NCBI RefSeq assembly: GCF_900111495.1
Contig: NZ_FOIU01000001.1
Coordinates: 2,480,001-2,544,000 of the forward strand
Reading direction: 5' to 3'
Length of the DNA: 64,000 nt
Origin: Chryseobacterium wanjuense
GTDB taxonomy: Bacteria; Bacteroidota; Bacteroidia; Flavobacteriales; Weeksellaceae
This document shows, piece after piece, positions 18,451 through 27,495 of the stretch. The notes beneath the pieces were generated by a model. That model searched no databases. It was not told the origin of the DNA and saw only the letters and a list, made by a program, of their open reading frames with translations. Within the stretch, counting starts at the first letter, position 1. Each line of letters begins with the position of its first letter. Both the position numbers and the translations under genes were made by a program.

Positions 18451-18475
18451 AATTACTCATTACATCATCCGGAAA

Positions 18476-19882
18476 TTAGAATTTCCATCCGAATGTAAGA
18501 AAGAAGTTATTTCTGACATTCTTCACATCTGATACTGCGAACGCATCGCTGGAGATCAGATAGTTCGGTGAATAATAACCAGATTCTATATTGTTAGACG
18601 GATCTACGACCCCTCTTAAGAACGGATTGCTGTATTTTGAACTTATATTCTGATAAGAAGCATCGATGTAGAAAGATTTGAAATCATATCCGACACCGAA
18701 TGACAAAGCATTTCTATCGTTCAGAATCAAGTTGTTATATGATTGATCCGTCACATCTCCGCTATCAGTATATCTGCTCACGGTTAAAGCATCAAAAGGA
18801 CTTGATGTATAAGCATACCCTCCTCTCAATCTGAATTGCTTGATTCTATATTCTGCACCGATTTTTAATTCTGATAAATTTTTATAATCTTCCTTAAAGA
18901 AATCGTTCAGTTCAGCTTCTGCATCGCCGTATTCTTTATATTTTGGTTTTGTCAGTCCAAGACTATAGTCAACATTTAAAGCAAAACTTTTACTTGCAAT
19001 GAACGCAGCACTCACAGTCGCCTTAAGCGGAGAAGTGAATTTTCTGTTTTCAACGGCAATATCATCTCCATAAATAGGATCGTTGTAGAAGTTATAGCTT
19101 CTGTCGATATTCCAGAACATCGGAGTTTCTAAAGCTGCTCCTAATCTGAAATTCGGGCTTAGTTTTCCGATTACCCCCAATGAAGCAGAGAAACCGTTTC
19201 CTCTTTCATAGAAAGGTGTGTTCTGCTTGCTGAAATATTCTGAACCGCCAGTAGACAATGAGTTGAAAATAGCTGTATCAGACTGATCGATCGAAGAATT
19301 TAAAAAATTCAATCCGGCACCGATGTATAGATTATTATTATAATTTGCACCTACCCCAACGCTTGTTTTTGATAAATATCCATATCTGTCATAAGCGTGT
19401 CTTCCGAAAGAAGCACTGTTGGTCGCGTCAAAATCATAGATCAAGTTGCTGTTACCCGGAGTTTCAATATAGTTTTCAATAGATTGGTTGGAGTAATTCA
19501 CCCCGATATTGATAAACTTCCAGGCACTTTCAGTCATCAGCTGGAACGTCATCACTGCTCCTACGTTTCCAAGGTCAGCTTTATTAATGTTGTATCCGTA
19601 AGATGCCCCTGCGTAAGAAGATGTATTCTTATTACTCATAATGGACAGTGTTCCCGAAACCTCTCCTGAAATCGCTACTCCTAAACCAGCCGGGTTAGTA
19701 AGTAAAGAATTCGCATCACCTCCCAAAGCACCATTAGAACCTGCCATCGCATTAAACTTAGCAGAACCTACACTCGGCGAGCCGGAATAAACATCTACAG
19801 TATTTCTTATCACAGAAACATCTTGAGCCTGCGCAAAAAATGCTGCAGAAATGCTCATTGCTACTAAAGATTTTTTTAACAT
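18476..19882 (-). CDS. OmpP1/FadL-like outer membrane porin
   Basis: 468 residues. Signal peptide 1-19 (MSISAAFFAQAQ). The mature start (SVIRNTVDVYSGSPSVGSAKFNAMAGSNGALGGDANSLLTNPAG pattern, in parts) is the FadL/TodX N-terminal hatch with the NPAG motif. The remainder alternates polar and aromatic residues as in a 14-strand barrel and ends FFLTFGWKF, a C-terminal aromatic strand recognised by the BAM machinery. FadL-type porins import hydrophobic compounds; the specific ligand is unknown. The Gly/Trp-rich lipoprotein gene upstream is on the same strand with a 32-bp gap, so both may be one transcript. Confidence 0.85.
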   Translation of the reverse strand: MLKKSLVAMSISAAFFAQAQDVSVIRNTVDVYSGSPSVGSAKFNAMAGSNGALGGDANSLLTNPAGLGVAISGEVSGTLSIMSNKNTSSYAGASYGYNINKADLGNVGAVMTFQLMTESAWKFINIGVNYSNQSIENYIETPGNSNLIYDFDATNSASFGRHAYDRYGYLSKTSVGVGANYNNNLYIGAGLNFLNSSIDQSDTAIFNSLSTGGSEYFSKQNTPFYERGNGFSASLGVIGKLSPNFRLGAALETPMFWNIDRSYNFYNDPIYGDDIAVENRKFTSPLKATVSAAFIASKSFALNVDYSLGLTKPKYKEYGDAEAELNDFFKEDYKNLSELKIGAEYRIKQFRLRGGYAYTSSPFDALTVSRYTDSGDVTDQSYNNLILNDRNALSFGVGYDFKSFYIDASYQNISSKYSNPFLRGVVDPSNNIESGYYSPNYLISSDAFAVSDVKNVRNNFFLTFGWKF

Positions 19883-19914
19883 TATTTTTTTGAATAGTTA
19901 TTAATTTTTAAAAA

Positions 19915-21006
19915 TTATCTTCCACCTCTGAAGCCTCCGCCTCCGCCGCCACCGGATCTGAATCCGCCACCGCCGCCGCTTCCGCCGCCAAAGCCGCCAC
20001 CTCCTGATCTGAAGCCGCCTCCGCTGTTGGAGTTGTTGAAGCCACCATTGTTTCTAAATCCGCCGTCATTTCTGTATCCTCCATCATTTCTGAATCCGCC
20101 GTCGTTTCTTCTAGATTGAGATTGTTGGTTATAATTAGGTCTTACCTGAGTTCCCGGATTACGGAATCCTCCTTGAGGTCTTACTCCGTTATTGTTAGAC
20201 CCTCTGAAACCACCTTGCGGTCTTACCCCATTATTGTTAGATCCTCTGAAACCTCCTGTATTGGTGTTTCCGCTTCTGAAACCACCGCTGTTAGAATTGC
20301 TTCTTCTGAATCCTGAATTTCCTCCATATTTATTGGCAAAGCTTCCGTTGTAAGAATTAAATCCTCTTCCGTCTGCTCCACTTCTTCTGTAGTTTGGTCT
20401 GTAGTAGTTACCACCCCAATATCCGCCATATCCCCAGTAAGGGTATCCATAACCTCCGTAATATCCGCCCCAGAAAGGATCATAGTAGCCCCAATATGGT
20501 GAGTAACCCCATCCCATATTCCAGCCGCCCCAACCCCAGGAGCCTCCCCAGCCCCAAGAAAGTCCAAGACCCCATCCTCTGTTCCAACCCCAATATGGGC
20601 TGTAGCCTCCGTACCATCCCCAAGGATAACCCCATCCCCAGGAATTGTCATAATAATTGGTTTCACTTCCTGCATAGCTTCCCCAGTCGGAGTCTGTTGC
20701 AGTGGTGTTCCAGTTATAATTATTCCACTCATCATATCTTCCTTCTCTTGAGTTGGCTTCGGCATTTTGGATCACGTTGGAATCATCCTGATAGTAATCA
20801 TAGTCTTCTCCTACTCTGTTTCCTCTGTCACTGATGACCACGCCTTCCGGAAGTGTATCTTTATTTGGGTCATAATAAACGCCATCGGTCTCGCTGTAGC
20901 CACCCACCTGAGCGCCACAAGACACAAGTAATAATCCACCTGATATTGCTAAAATCCCTTTAGATTTTAACATACCAAGCAAATTTTTATGTATATTTTT
21001 TTTCAT
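19915..21006 (-). CDS. Gly/Trp/Tyr-rich low-complexity lipoprotein
   Basis: 363 residues. Signal peptide with a lipobox LLLVSCGAQ (Cys30). Residues ~115-205 are a Trp/Gly/Tyr-rich stretch (WGWGYPWGWYGGY, WGLGLSWGWGGSWGWGG). The C-terminal ~150 are Arg/Asn/Gly repeats, including two near-identical copies of RGSNNNGVRPQGGF and several NDGGFRN units, ending in SGGGGGFRSGGGGGGGFRGGR. No globular domain. Homologues are often mislabelled prolyl-tRNA synthetase because the gene lies beside proS; nothing in this protein is an aminoacyl-tRNA synthetase. A structural or adhesive surface role is a guess. Divergent from proS. Confidence 0.8.
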   Translation of the reverse strand: MKKNIHKNLLGMLKSKGILAISGGLLLVSCGAQVGGYSETDGVYYDPNKDTLPEGVVISDRGNRVGEDYDYYQDDSNVIQNAEANSREGRYDEWNNYNWNTTATDSDWGSYAGSETNYYDNSWGWGYPWGWYGGYSPYWGWNRGWGLGLSWGWGGSWGWGGWNMGWGYSPYWGYYDPFWGGYYGGYGYPYWGYGGYWGGNYYRPNYRRSGADGRGFNSYNGSFANKYGGNSGFRRSNSNSGGFRSGNTNTGGFRGSNNNGVRPQGGFRGSNNNGVRPQGGFRNPGTQVRPNYNQQSQSRRNDGGFRNDGGYRNDGGFRNNGGFNNSNSGGGFRSGGGGFGGGSGGGGGFRSGGGGGGGFRGGR

Positions 21007-21046
21007 GATAACGTAAAGATTTTTAATTTAAATTATATTTGCAATC

Positions 21047-21067
21047 TGTACCAAAAATGTACCAAAA
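21047..21067. promoter_or_regulatory. Direct repeats TGTACCAAAA in the proS divergent region
   Basis: TGTACCAAAA at 21047-21056 and again at 21058-21067 (11-bp period), with a related GGTACAAAA at 21072-21080. A -7 box TATATTTG lies at 21034-21041 on the + strand. Spacing of one helical turn suggests a protein-binding site. Confidence 0.35.
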
Positions 21068-21151
21068 CACAGGTACAAAAAATCTATCAAAAATAGATTT
21101 TTATTTTTAGATAACAATAATAGCAAAAAGTTAAAAAAATTTAAAAAAATA

Positions 21152-22627
21152 ATGGCAAAATTAACCTCAAGAAGCGAAGATTACAGCAAATGGTATAATG
21201 AATTGGTTGTAAAAGCTGACTTAGCTGAGAACTCAGGAGTAAGAGGTTGCATGGTAATAAAACCATATGGCTATGCAATCTGGGAGAAAATGCGTGATGA
21301 AATGGATAGAAAATTCAAAGAAACAGGTCACGTAAACGCTTATTTCCCCCTTTTTGTGCCCAAGAGTTTGTTTGAGGCTGAAGAGAAGAATGCAGAAGGT
21401 TTTGCTAAAGAATGTGCAGTAGTTACTCACTACAGATTAAAAACTGATCCGAATAACCCGTCAAAACTGATTGTAGATCCGGATGCAAAACTGGAAGAAG
21501 AACTTATCGTTCGTCCTACCTCAGAAGCAATTATTTGGAATACTTATAAAAATTGGATCCAATCTTACAGAGATCTGCCGATATTGATCAACCAGTGGGC
21601 AAACGTTGTCCGTTGGGAGATGAGAACACGTCTTTTCCTGAGAACAGCAGAATTTTTGTGGCAGGAAGGTCACACCGCTCACGCGACGAAAGAAGAAGCT
21701 ATTGAAGAAGCAGAAAAAATGAATAATGTATATGCAGATTTTGCAGAAAACTTCATGGCGATGCCTGTGATTAAAGGTTTAAAGACTCCTTCTGAAAGAT
21801 TTGCCGGAGCTGATGAAACGTATTGTATCGAAGCATTAATGCAGGACGGAAAGGCTCTTCAAGCGGGAACATCTCACTTCCTGGGACAGAACTTTGCGAA
21901 GGCTTTTGATGTAAAATTCACCAACAAAGAAGGAAAAATCGAACATGCATGGGCAACATCTTGGGGAACTTCTACCCGTTTGATGGGAGCTTTAATCATG
22001 ACGCATTCAGATGATTTCGGATTGGTATTGCCTCCGACTCTGGCGCCAATTCAGGTGGTGATTGTTCCAATTTTTAAAGGAGAGGAGCAATTAGAGCAAA
22101 TCAGTGAAGTGGCTTTGGAAATCCAGGCTAAACTGAGAGCAAAAGGAATTTCTGTAAAATTCGACAACGACACCCAAAATAAACCGGGCTGGAAGTTCGC
22201 AGAATACGAGTTGAAAGGAGTTCCTGTCAGAATCGCAATGGGACCGAGAGATTTGGAAAACAGATCTGTTGAGATTGCAAGAAGAGATAATTTGACAAAA
22301 GAAGTTCGCTCGATCGACGGATTAGATTCTTATATCGAAGAATTATTAAAAACGATTCAAAAAGATATTTACGATAAAGCTTTTGAATTCAGAAACGGAA
22401 ATATCACCAAAGTTGATACTTACGAAGAATTCAAAAAAGTTCTTGAAGAAAAAGGAGGTTTCATATATGCACACTGGGACGGAACGGCTGAAGAAGAAGA
22501 ACAGATCAAGGATGAAACCAAGGCAACGATCAGATGTATTCCTTTGGATGATGATGTGGAAGAAGGCGTTTCTTTAATTTCAGGAAAACCATCTAAAAGA
22601 CGAGTTTTATTTGCAAAAGCATATTAA
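21152..22627 (+). CDS. proS: Prolyl-tRNA synthetase (archaeal/eukaryotic type)
   Basis: 491 residues, the length of the archaeal-type (type 3) ProRS and shorter than the bacterial form with its editing domain. Class II motifs: [18 protein letters not shown] (motif 1 region), [18 protein letters not shown] and [27 protein letters not shown] (motif 2 loop), and [26 protein letters not shown] (motif 3). The anticodon-binding domain starts at about 285 (IQVVIVPIF) and the C-terminal zinc-like domain is present but without a clear cysteine cluster. It charges tRNA-Pro in the cytoplasm. Terminator immediately downstream. Confidence 0.97.
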   Translation: MAKLTSRSEDYSKWYNELVVKADLAENSGVRGCMVIKPYGYAIWEKMRDEMDRKFKETGHVNAYFPLFVPKSLFEAEEKNAEGFAKECAVVTHYRLKTDPNNPSKLIVDPDAKLEEELIVRPTSEAIIWNTYKNWIQSYRDLPILINQWANVVRWEMRTRLFLRTAEFLWQEGHTAHATKEEAIEEAEKMNNVYADFAENFMAMPVIKGLKTPSERFAGADETYCIEALMQDGKALQAGTSHFLGQNFAKAFDVKFTNKEGKIEHAWATSWGTSTRLMGALIMTHSDDFGLVLPPTLAPIQVVIVPIFKGEEQLEQISEVALEIQAKLRAKGISVKFDNDTQNKPGWKFAEYELKGVPVRIAMGPRDLENRSVEIARRDNLTKEVRSIDGLDSYIEELLKTIQKDIYDKAFEFRNGNITKVDTYEEFKKVLEEKGGFIYAHWDGTAEEEEQIKDETKATIRCIPLDDDVEEGVSLISGKPSKRRVLFAKAY

Positions 22628-22649
22628 AAATTTCCTAAATAAAATTGAT

Positions 22650-22690
22650 AAATCTTTAAAAATTCTTGTAATTTTTAAAGATTTTTTATT
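22650..22690 (+). terminator. Terminator after proS
   Basis: Perfect 15-bp stem AAATCTTTAAAAATT (22650-22664) / AATTTTTAAAGATTT (22670-22684), 5-nt loop, T-rich tail. Confidence 0.8.
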
Positions 22691-22755
22691 TAAAAATGAT
22701 ATTTAGACGTTTTTTTGTTTAAATTTATAGGACATTAATCTCAAAATAATTTATT

Positions 22756-24060
22756 ATGTCTTTAAATGTCATTGATTTAATTAAAGGACAATTAGGTCCC
22801 GCTTTAACAACTCAGGCTGCCTCTCAATTTGGAGAGAGCGAGTCAGGTATTTCAAAAGCAATCGGAGGTTTATTACCTGCGATTATAGGTGGTTTGGCCA
22901 ACAAGTCGGATAATCCGGGAGTACTGGATGCCATCACCAATGCCTCATCGAGTGGAATTTTAGGAAACTTAATGGGAGAATCTTCCAACAATTCTATCAT
23001 TTCCAGCTTATTGTCTTCAATTTTTGGTGACAAATTGGGTGGATTAGTAAATACCATTGCTACGTACGCAGGAATCAGCAACAATTCTTCAAGTTCTTTG
23101 TTAAATCTTGTAACAGGAGCTACGGTAGGTTCTATCGGAAAATATGCTGCCGATAATAATCTGGACAGATCAGGGATTTCGAGCCTGCTGAATGACCAGA
23201 AAGGAATCGTTTCTACATTACTGCCTGCAGGACTTTCTTTAGCTTCATTAAATATTGGTGATTGGGCTAAAGGATACAAGTTTGATAATGATAATGACAC
23301 AATAAAAACACCTACTTCGGAAGAGCCTAAAATTGAGGTTACGAGAAGTACAACACCTACAGGAACTTTTCCTGAGAGAAATAATAATGAAGGCGGAGGC
23401 TCGATCTGGAAATGGTTGCTTCCGCTTTTACTTTTAATTGCTGCAGGATATTTCCTTTGGAAGCAATGTGATAAGAAAACGACCACAACAACTACAACAG
23501 GAACAGATTCTACGGGAACAGTTCAGGATACGGCTACTGCGGTTTCGTCTTCCGATACGGCTGCTGCTACAGCTTCTACCGGAAAAGTTGATGAAAATAT
23601 CGACCTGAACGGAACAGCATTAAAAGGCTACAAAGGAGGAATGGAAGATCAGATGATCACCTTCTTAAAATCCGACGGATATAAAAATGCTGCAAACGAC
23701 GAAGCTTTGAAAGATATGTGGTATGATTTTGACCATGTAAATTTCAAATCAGGAAGCGGAAACCAGCTGGAAGCAGGGTCTGAAGGACAGCTTCAGAACT
23801 TAGTTGCTATTTTAAAAGCATATCCGGATGCAAAAGTAAAAATCGGCGGGTATACTGATAAAACAGGAAATGAAGCCGTAAATCTGAAAATCTCTACAGA
23901 AAGAGCTAACTACATCAAAGACTGGCTCGCAAAACAAGGCGTAGGCGGGCAAGTTCTTGGAGCTGAAGGATACGGAAGCAAATTTGCTAAAGTAGATGCA
24001 AGCGCATCAGATGCAGAAAGAGCTTCAGACCGAAAAATGTCTGTAAGATTTGCAAAATAA
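22756..24060 (+). CDS. DUF937 plus OmpA-like peptidoglycan-binding protein
   Basis: 434 residues. Residues ~1-165 are an Ala/Gly/Ser/Leu-rich DUF937 region (LIKGQLGPALTTQAASQFGESE, IGGLLPAIIGGLANK). There is no N-terminal signal; a single membrane helix (WKWLLPLLLLIAAGYFLW, ~216-235) follows. A Thr/Ser-rich linker leads to a C-terminal OmpA-like domain (~320-434): YDFDHVNFKSGSG, VKIGGYTDKTG, NLKISTERANYIKDWL and a final DRKMSVRF. The likely topology places DUF937 in the cytoplasm and OmpA at the peptidoglycan. DUF937 (YidB-like) function is unknown. Single-gene unit with its own terminator. Confidence 0.88.
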   Translation: MSLNVIDLIKGQLGPALTTQAASQFGESESGISKAIGGLLPAIIGGLANKSDNPGVLDAITNASSSGILGNLMGESSNNSIISSLLSSIFGDKLGGLVNTIATYAGISNNSSSSLLNLVTGATVGSIGKYAADNNLDRSGISSLLNDQKGIVSTLLPAGLSLASLNIGDWAKGYKFDNDNDTIKTPTSEEPKIEVTRSTTPTGTFPERNNNEGGGSIWKWLLPLLLLIAAGYFLWKQCDKKTTTTTTTGTDSTGTVQDTATAVSSSDTAAATASTGKVDENIDLNGTALKGYKGGMEDQMITFLKSDGYKNAANDEALKDMWYDFDHVNFKSGSGNQLEAGSEGQLQNLVAILKAYPDAKVKIGGYTDKTGNEAVNLKISTERANYIKDWLAKQGVGGQVLGAEGYGSKFAKVDASASDAERASDRKMSVRFAK

Positions 24061-24081
24061 TCTTTAGAACCAATAAAAATT

Positions 24082-24113
24082 AAATCCCGGGAAGTAATTT
24101 TCGGGATTTTTTT
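24082..24113 (+). terminator. Terminator after the DUF937-OmpA gene
   Basis: Stem AAATCCCG (24082-24089) / CGGGATTT (24102-24109), then a T run. Confidence 0.8.
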
Positions 24114-24146
24114 GTGTCTTAATTTCCGTGTTTATATTTATTTAAT

Positions 24147-24169
24147 TAAATTTGTTAGTCATTTCTAAC
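24147..24169 (+). promoter_or_regulatory. Nramp gene promoter with overlapping GTTAG/CTAAC operator
   Basis: -7 box TAAATTTG (24147-24154) followed directly by GTTAG-N6-CTAAC (24154-24169), 4 bp before the ATG at 24174. GTTAG/CTAAC half-sites occur in DtxR/MntR-type metal-repressor operators; assignment is inferred. Confidence 0.45.
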
Positions 24170-24173
24170 ATTT

Positions 24174-25508
24174 ATGAATCTGAAATTAAAAAGCGCTTGG
24201 CGAAAAGATAAAACATCACACTCCTTATCAGAAGTGTATTCTTCTATAAAAGTTCCTCAGAAAGGAAGCTTCTGGAGAAAATACCTGGCCTTCGCCGGAC
24301 CCGGGTTGATGGTTGCCGTAGGATATATGGATCCCGGAAACTGGGCTACCGACATTGCCGGAGGAGCTCAATTCGGCTATACCCTGCTTTCTGTGATTTT
24401 AATTTCAAATATTTTTGCGATGGTTTTACAGCATTTGTCTGTGAAGCTGGGCGTTGTTGCGGAAAGGGATCTCGCGCAGGCTTGCAGAGATCATTTCAAT
24501 CCTACGACCAATTTTATTCTGTGGGTTTTCTGTGAAATAGCCATTGCAGCGTGTGATCTTGCGGAAGTCATCGGTTCTGCAATTGCCCTGAACTTATTAT
24601 TCCATATTCCGTTGACTTGGGGAATTGTGATCACTACTGTAGACGTTCTAGTGATTCTTTTGCTTCAGTCTAAAGGATTCCGGTGGATTGAAAGTATTGT
24701 TGGCGGATTGATTTTCATTATTTTAGCCTGCTTTATTTATGAAATTATAATTTCTCAACCTGCATTTAAAGAAATTTTAGGTGGATTGGCTCCAAAAGCT
24801 GAAATCATCCAAAATCCTGCAATGCTCTATATCGCCATAGGAATTTTAGGGGCAACCGTAATGCCGCACAATCTTTATCTTCACAGCAGTATCGTTCAGA
24901 CAAGGGATTATCCGCGTAACAGGGAGGGGAAAAAAGAAGCAATCAAGTTTGCGACTTTAGACAGTACGGTTTCATTAATGCTGGCTTTTTTTATTAATGC
25001 GGCTATTTTAATTCTGGCTGCGGCTACGTTCCACACCACGGGGAACAAACATGTGGCAGATATTCACGATGCCTATAAGATGCTGACTCCGATTTTGGGA
25101 GCTTCCATGGCAAGTATTGCTTTTGCGATTGCTTTGCTGGCTTCCGGACAAAACTCAACTTTAACGGGAACTCTCGCCGGACAAATCGTAATGGAAGGTT
25201 TTTTAAATATAAAATTAAAACCCTGGCTGAGACGTTTAATAACAAGATTAATTGCCGTAATTCCGGCTTTGATCGTGACCATCATTTACGGAGAACAAGG
25301 TACCACTGATCTACTGGTTTTAAGTCAGGTTATTTTATCAATGCAGCTTAGCTTTGCGGTTGTTCCATTGGTAATGTTTACGAGTGATAAAGCGAAAATG
25401 GGCGAATTTGTCAATAAACCGTTTTTGAAAATCTGCGTTTGGATCATTTCGTTTGTTATTATTATTTTAAATCTTTATCTCTTGTATCAAACGTTTTTTG
25501 GAGAGTAA
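24174..25508 (+). CDS. mntH: Nramp family divalent metal/proton symporter
   Basis: 444 residues, 11 predicted membrane helices. Metal-binding motifs are intact: MDPGNWATDIAGG in TM1 (the DPGN aspartate and asparagine) and GATVMPHNLYLHSS in TM6 (MPHN, with the metal-ligand methionine). GQNSTLTGTLAGQIVMEGF is the conserved transport signature between TM8 and TM9. Nramp proteins import Mn2+ or Fe2+ with protons across the inner membrane; manganese is the usual bacterial substrate. A palindrome overlapping the promoter suggests control by a metal-sensing repressor not encoded in this window. Confidence 0.93.
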   Translation: MNLKLKSAWRKDKTSHSLSEVYSSIKVPQKGSFWRKYLAFAGPGLMVAVGYMDPGNWATDIAGGAQFGYTLLSVILISNIFAMVLQHLSVKLGVVAERDLAQACRDHFNPTTNFILWVFCEIAIAACDLAEVIGSAIALNLLFHIPLTWGIVITTVDVLVILLLQSKGFRWIESIVGGLIFIILACFIYEIIISQPAFKEILGGLAPKAEIIQNPAMLYIAIGILGATVMPHNLYLHSSIVQTRDYPRNREGKKEAIKFATLDSTVSLMLAFFINAAILILAAATFHTTGNKHVADIHDAYKMLTPILGASMASIAFAIALLASGQNSTLTGTLAGQIVMEGFLNIKLKPWLRRLITRLIAVIPALIVTIIYGEQGTTDLLVLSQVILSMQLSFAVVPLVMFTSDKAKMGEFVNKPFLKICVWIISFVIIILNLYLLYQTFFGE

Positions 25509-25558
25509 TCGAATTAACTTTTATTAGGAATTATTTCTCGTTTGCCGCAAAAAATGTA

Positions 25559-25616
25559 AACCACCCCGTCAAAAATTCATTCTGAATTTTCGCCACCCCT
25601 CCAGAAGAGGGGAATT
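25559..25616. repeat. Dispersed repeat R1 (AACCACCCCGTC family), copy 1
   Basis: AACCACCCCGTCAAAAATTC...TTCGCCACCCCTCCAGAAGAGGGGAAT. A second copy, inverted, is at 41983-42038. Ends in a CCCCTC..GAGGGG hairpin. Intergenic in both places. Confidence 0.75.
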
Positions 25617-25695
25617 AACACACAGCAACTAAAAACAAGTAACGAGCAACCAACAACTATCAACCACAATCTGCCTAAATGTCTCACTTTTTTCT

Positions 25696-25711
25696 TTGGC
25701 AGACTCTTTGT
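25696..25711 (+). promoter_or_regulatory. Sigma-54-like -24/-12 element before grpE
   Basis: TTGGCAGACTCTTTGT: GG and the downstream G are 12 bp apart as in the -24/-12 consensus TGGCAC-N5-TTGC (final C is T here). Predicted transcription start is about 11 bp downstream, ahead of the ATG at 25740. No classical -7 box is evident. Confidence 0.35.
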
Positions 25712-25739
25712 CAATAAAAAGGAAAATAAATATTGAATT

Positions 25740-26276
25740 ATGGAAAATCAGGATATTAACGAAGAAAGCATCAATAATCAGGAAGAAACGAATATTCAGG
25801 ATGAAGCAACATCTGGGGACAATGTGACAGCTACTCCTTCTGCTGAGGAACTTTTGGCAGAAGAAAAAGACCGCTACATCAGGTTATACGCAGAATTCGA
25901 AAACTATAAAAAAAGAACAGCGAAGGAGAAAATGGAATTTTTCCAATACGCAAACCAGGATATGATGATCTCTATGCTTGGGGTGCTGGATGATTTCGAA
26001 AGAGCTCTTAAAGAGATTGCTAAAAATGGCAATACCGCTGACCTTCAAGGTGTTGAGTTAATCTATCAGAAATTCAAAAACAGACTTACCGAAAAAGGCT
26101 TAAAAACAATGGAAGTGAAAGCTGGAGACAGCTTTAACGTAGATTTCCATGAAGCCATCACGCAAATTCCTGCGCCATCAGAAGATTTGAAAGGAAAGAT
26201 CGTAGACGTAATCGAGACCGGATATACTTTAGGTGATAAAGTGATCCGTTTTGCAAAAGTAGTTACAGGAAATTAA
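25740..26276 (+). CDS. grpE: Nucleotide exchange factor GrpE
   Basis: 178 residues, normal length. The acidic, Gln/Asn-rich N-terminal tail (~1-35) is disordered. The long coiled coil spans ~35-95 (AEFENYKKRTAKEKMEFFQYANQDMM), and the C-terminal beta domain ends VIETGYTLGDKVIRFAKVVTG, the GrpE signature. It exchanges ADP for ATP on DnaK. The dnaJ gene follows after 98 bp; dnaK is not in this window, as is common in Bacteroidota. Possible sigma-54-like or stress promoter upstream. Confidence 0.96.
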   Translation: MENQDINEESINNQEETNIQDEATSGDNVTATPSAEELLAEEKDRYIRLYAEFENYKKRTAKEKMEFFQYANQDMMISMLGVLDDFERALKEIAKNGNTADLQGVELIYQKFKNRLTEKGLKTMEVKAGDSFNVDFHEAITQIPAPSEDLKGKIVDVIETGYTLGDKVIRFAKVVTGN

Positions 26277-26280
26277 TAAA

Positions 26281-26371
26281 GTCAATGATGAATCGCTTCG
26301 CTGTGAAAAGTTAATTTAAAAATTCACTTAGTCACTCTTGAAGAATTCACTCAAAGAAATTCACTTACAAA
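26281..26371 (+). repeat. Decayed AATTCAC-rich intergenic repeat between grpE and dnaJ
   Basis: Contains GATGAATCGCTTCGCTGTGAA and several ATTCACT units. It resembles the GTGAATCCGCTTCGCTTGT palindrome at 34560-34650, so it is probably a broken copy of the same family. Confidence 0.45.
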
Positions 26372-26374
26372 ATT

Positions 26375-27490
26375 ATGTCAAAAAGAGATTATTACGAGGT
26401 TCTTGAGATCAGCAAATCTGCATCTGTCGACGAAATAAAAAAAGCATACCGTAAAATGGCCATCAAATATCACCCTGATAAAAATCCGGGCGATAAAGAG
26501 GCTGAGGAAAAATTCAAAGAAGCAGCTGAAGCTTACGAAGTTTTGAGTGACGAACAGAAACGTGCAAGATACGATCAGTTCGGTCACGCAGGAGTAGGCG
26601 GAAACGGCGGCTTCGGTGGAGGTGGTTTCGGCGGCGGAATGAACATGGAAGATATTTTCAGTCAGTTTGGAGATATTTTCGGTGGTGGATTCGGCGGGTT
26701 TGGTGGTGGCGGCGGTCGTCAGCAGGTGAAAGGTTCTAATTTAAGAATCAGAATCAGGCTGAACCTTGAAGAAATGGTAAACGGAACCCAAAAAACTATC
26801 AAAGTTAAAAAAATGAAGATGGCGGAAGGTGCCACTTCAAAAACCTGTCCTACCTGCGGTGGTTCCGGTGTTCAGATGAAAGTGATGAACACGATGTTTG
26901 GCCAGATGCAGACTCAGACAACCTGCGGAACTTGCCAGGGAATTGGGAAAGTAGCAGATAAAATTCCGGCTGGAGCTAATGCTCAAGGGCTGGTAAAAGA
27001 CGAAGAAGAAGTAACCATCAATATTCCTGCAGGGGCAAGAGACGGCATCCAGCTGAATGTAAGAGGAAAAGGTAATGATGCTCCTTTCGGTGGAATTCCG
27101 GGAGATTTGCTGGTGATTATTGAAGAGGAAATCGATAAAGTAATCAAAAGAGAAGGCGACAACCTTCATCAGGAATTATATATTTCATTTGCTGAAGCAG
27201 CGTTGGGAACGAAGAAAGAAGTTCCGACAGTGGGCGGAAAAGTAAAAATTACCGTTGACCCTGGAACACAATCCGGAAAAATTCTAAGACTGGCCGGAAA
27301 AGGTCTTCCTAGCATCGACAGCTATGGAAAAGGTGATATGTTTATCCACATCAATGTCTGGACGCCTCAAAAGCTTACGAAAGAACAAAAAGATTTCTTC
27401 GAAAAGCAAATGTCCAGCGGAGAAATGGTGGCAGAACCTTCCGGAAAGGAAAAAACTTTCTTTGAAAAGGTAAAAGATTTATTCAACTAA
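26375..27490 (+). CDS. dnaJ: Chaperone DnaJ (Hsp40) with a reduced zinc domain
   Basis: 371 residues. J domain 1-70 with HPD at 33-35; Gly/Phe-rich linker ~71-118; substrate-binding domains I and II follow, with the client-binding [15 protein letters not shown]. The zinc region has only two CxxCxGxG units (C158/C161 and C184/C187) where standard DnaJ has four. By position and sequence these are repeats II and III, which in E. coli form zinc centre 2, needed for cooperation with DnaK. Repeats I and IV are gone (EGATSKT and ADKIPAGAN stand in their places). It presents clients to DnaK and stimulates its ATPase. Own terminator at 27496. Confidence 0.95.
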   Translation: MSKRDYYEVLEISKSASVDEIKKAYRKMAIKYHPDKNPGDKEAEEKFKEAAEAYEVLSDEQKRARYDQFGHAGVGGNGGFGGGGFGGGMNMEDIFSQFGDIFGGGFGGFGGGGGRQQVKGSNLRIRIRLNLEEMVNGTQKTIKVKKMKMAEGATSKTCPTCGGSGVQMKVMNTMFGQMQTQTTCGTCQGIGKVADKIPAGANAQGLVKDEEEVTINIPAGARDGIQLNVRGKGNDAPFGGIPGDLLVIIEEEIDKVIKREGDNLHQELYISFAEAALGTKKEVPTVGGKVKITVDPGTQSGKILRLAGKGLPSIDSYGKGDMFIHINVWTPQKLTKEQKDFFEKQMSSGEMVAEPSGKEKTFFEKVKDLFN

Positions 27491-27495
27491 AATAC

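Noticed and set aside
20100..20300. Regular direct repeats that could look like a CRISPR array
   Set aside because: In-frame protein repeats (RGSNNNGVRPQGG), no unique spacers, no cas genes.
20223..20834. Long open frames on both strands inside the Gly/Trp-rich lipoprotein gene
   Set aside because: They arise from the biased codon content of the low-complexity gene; no start signals and no protein-like sequence.
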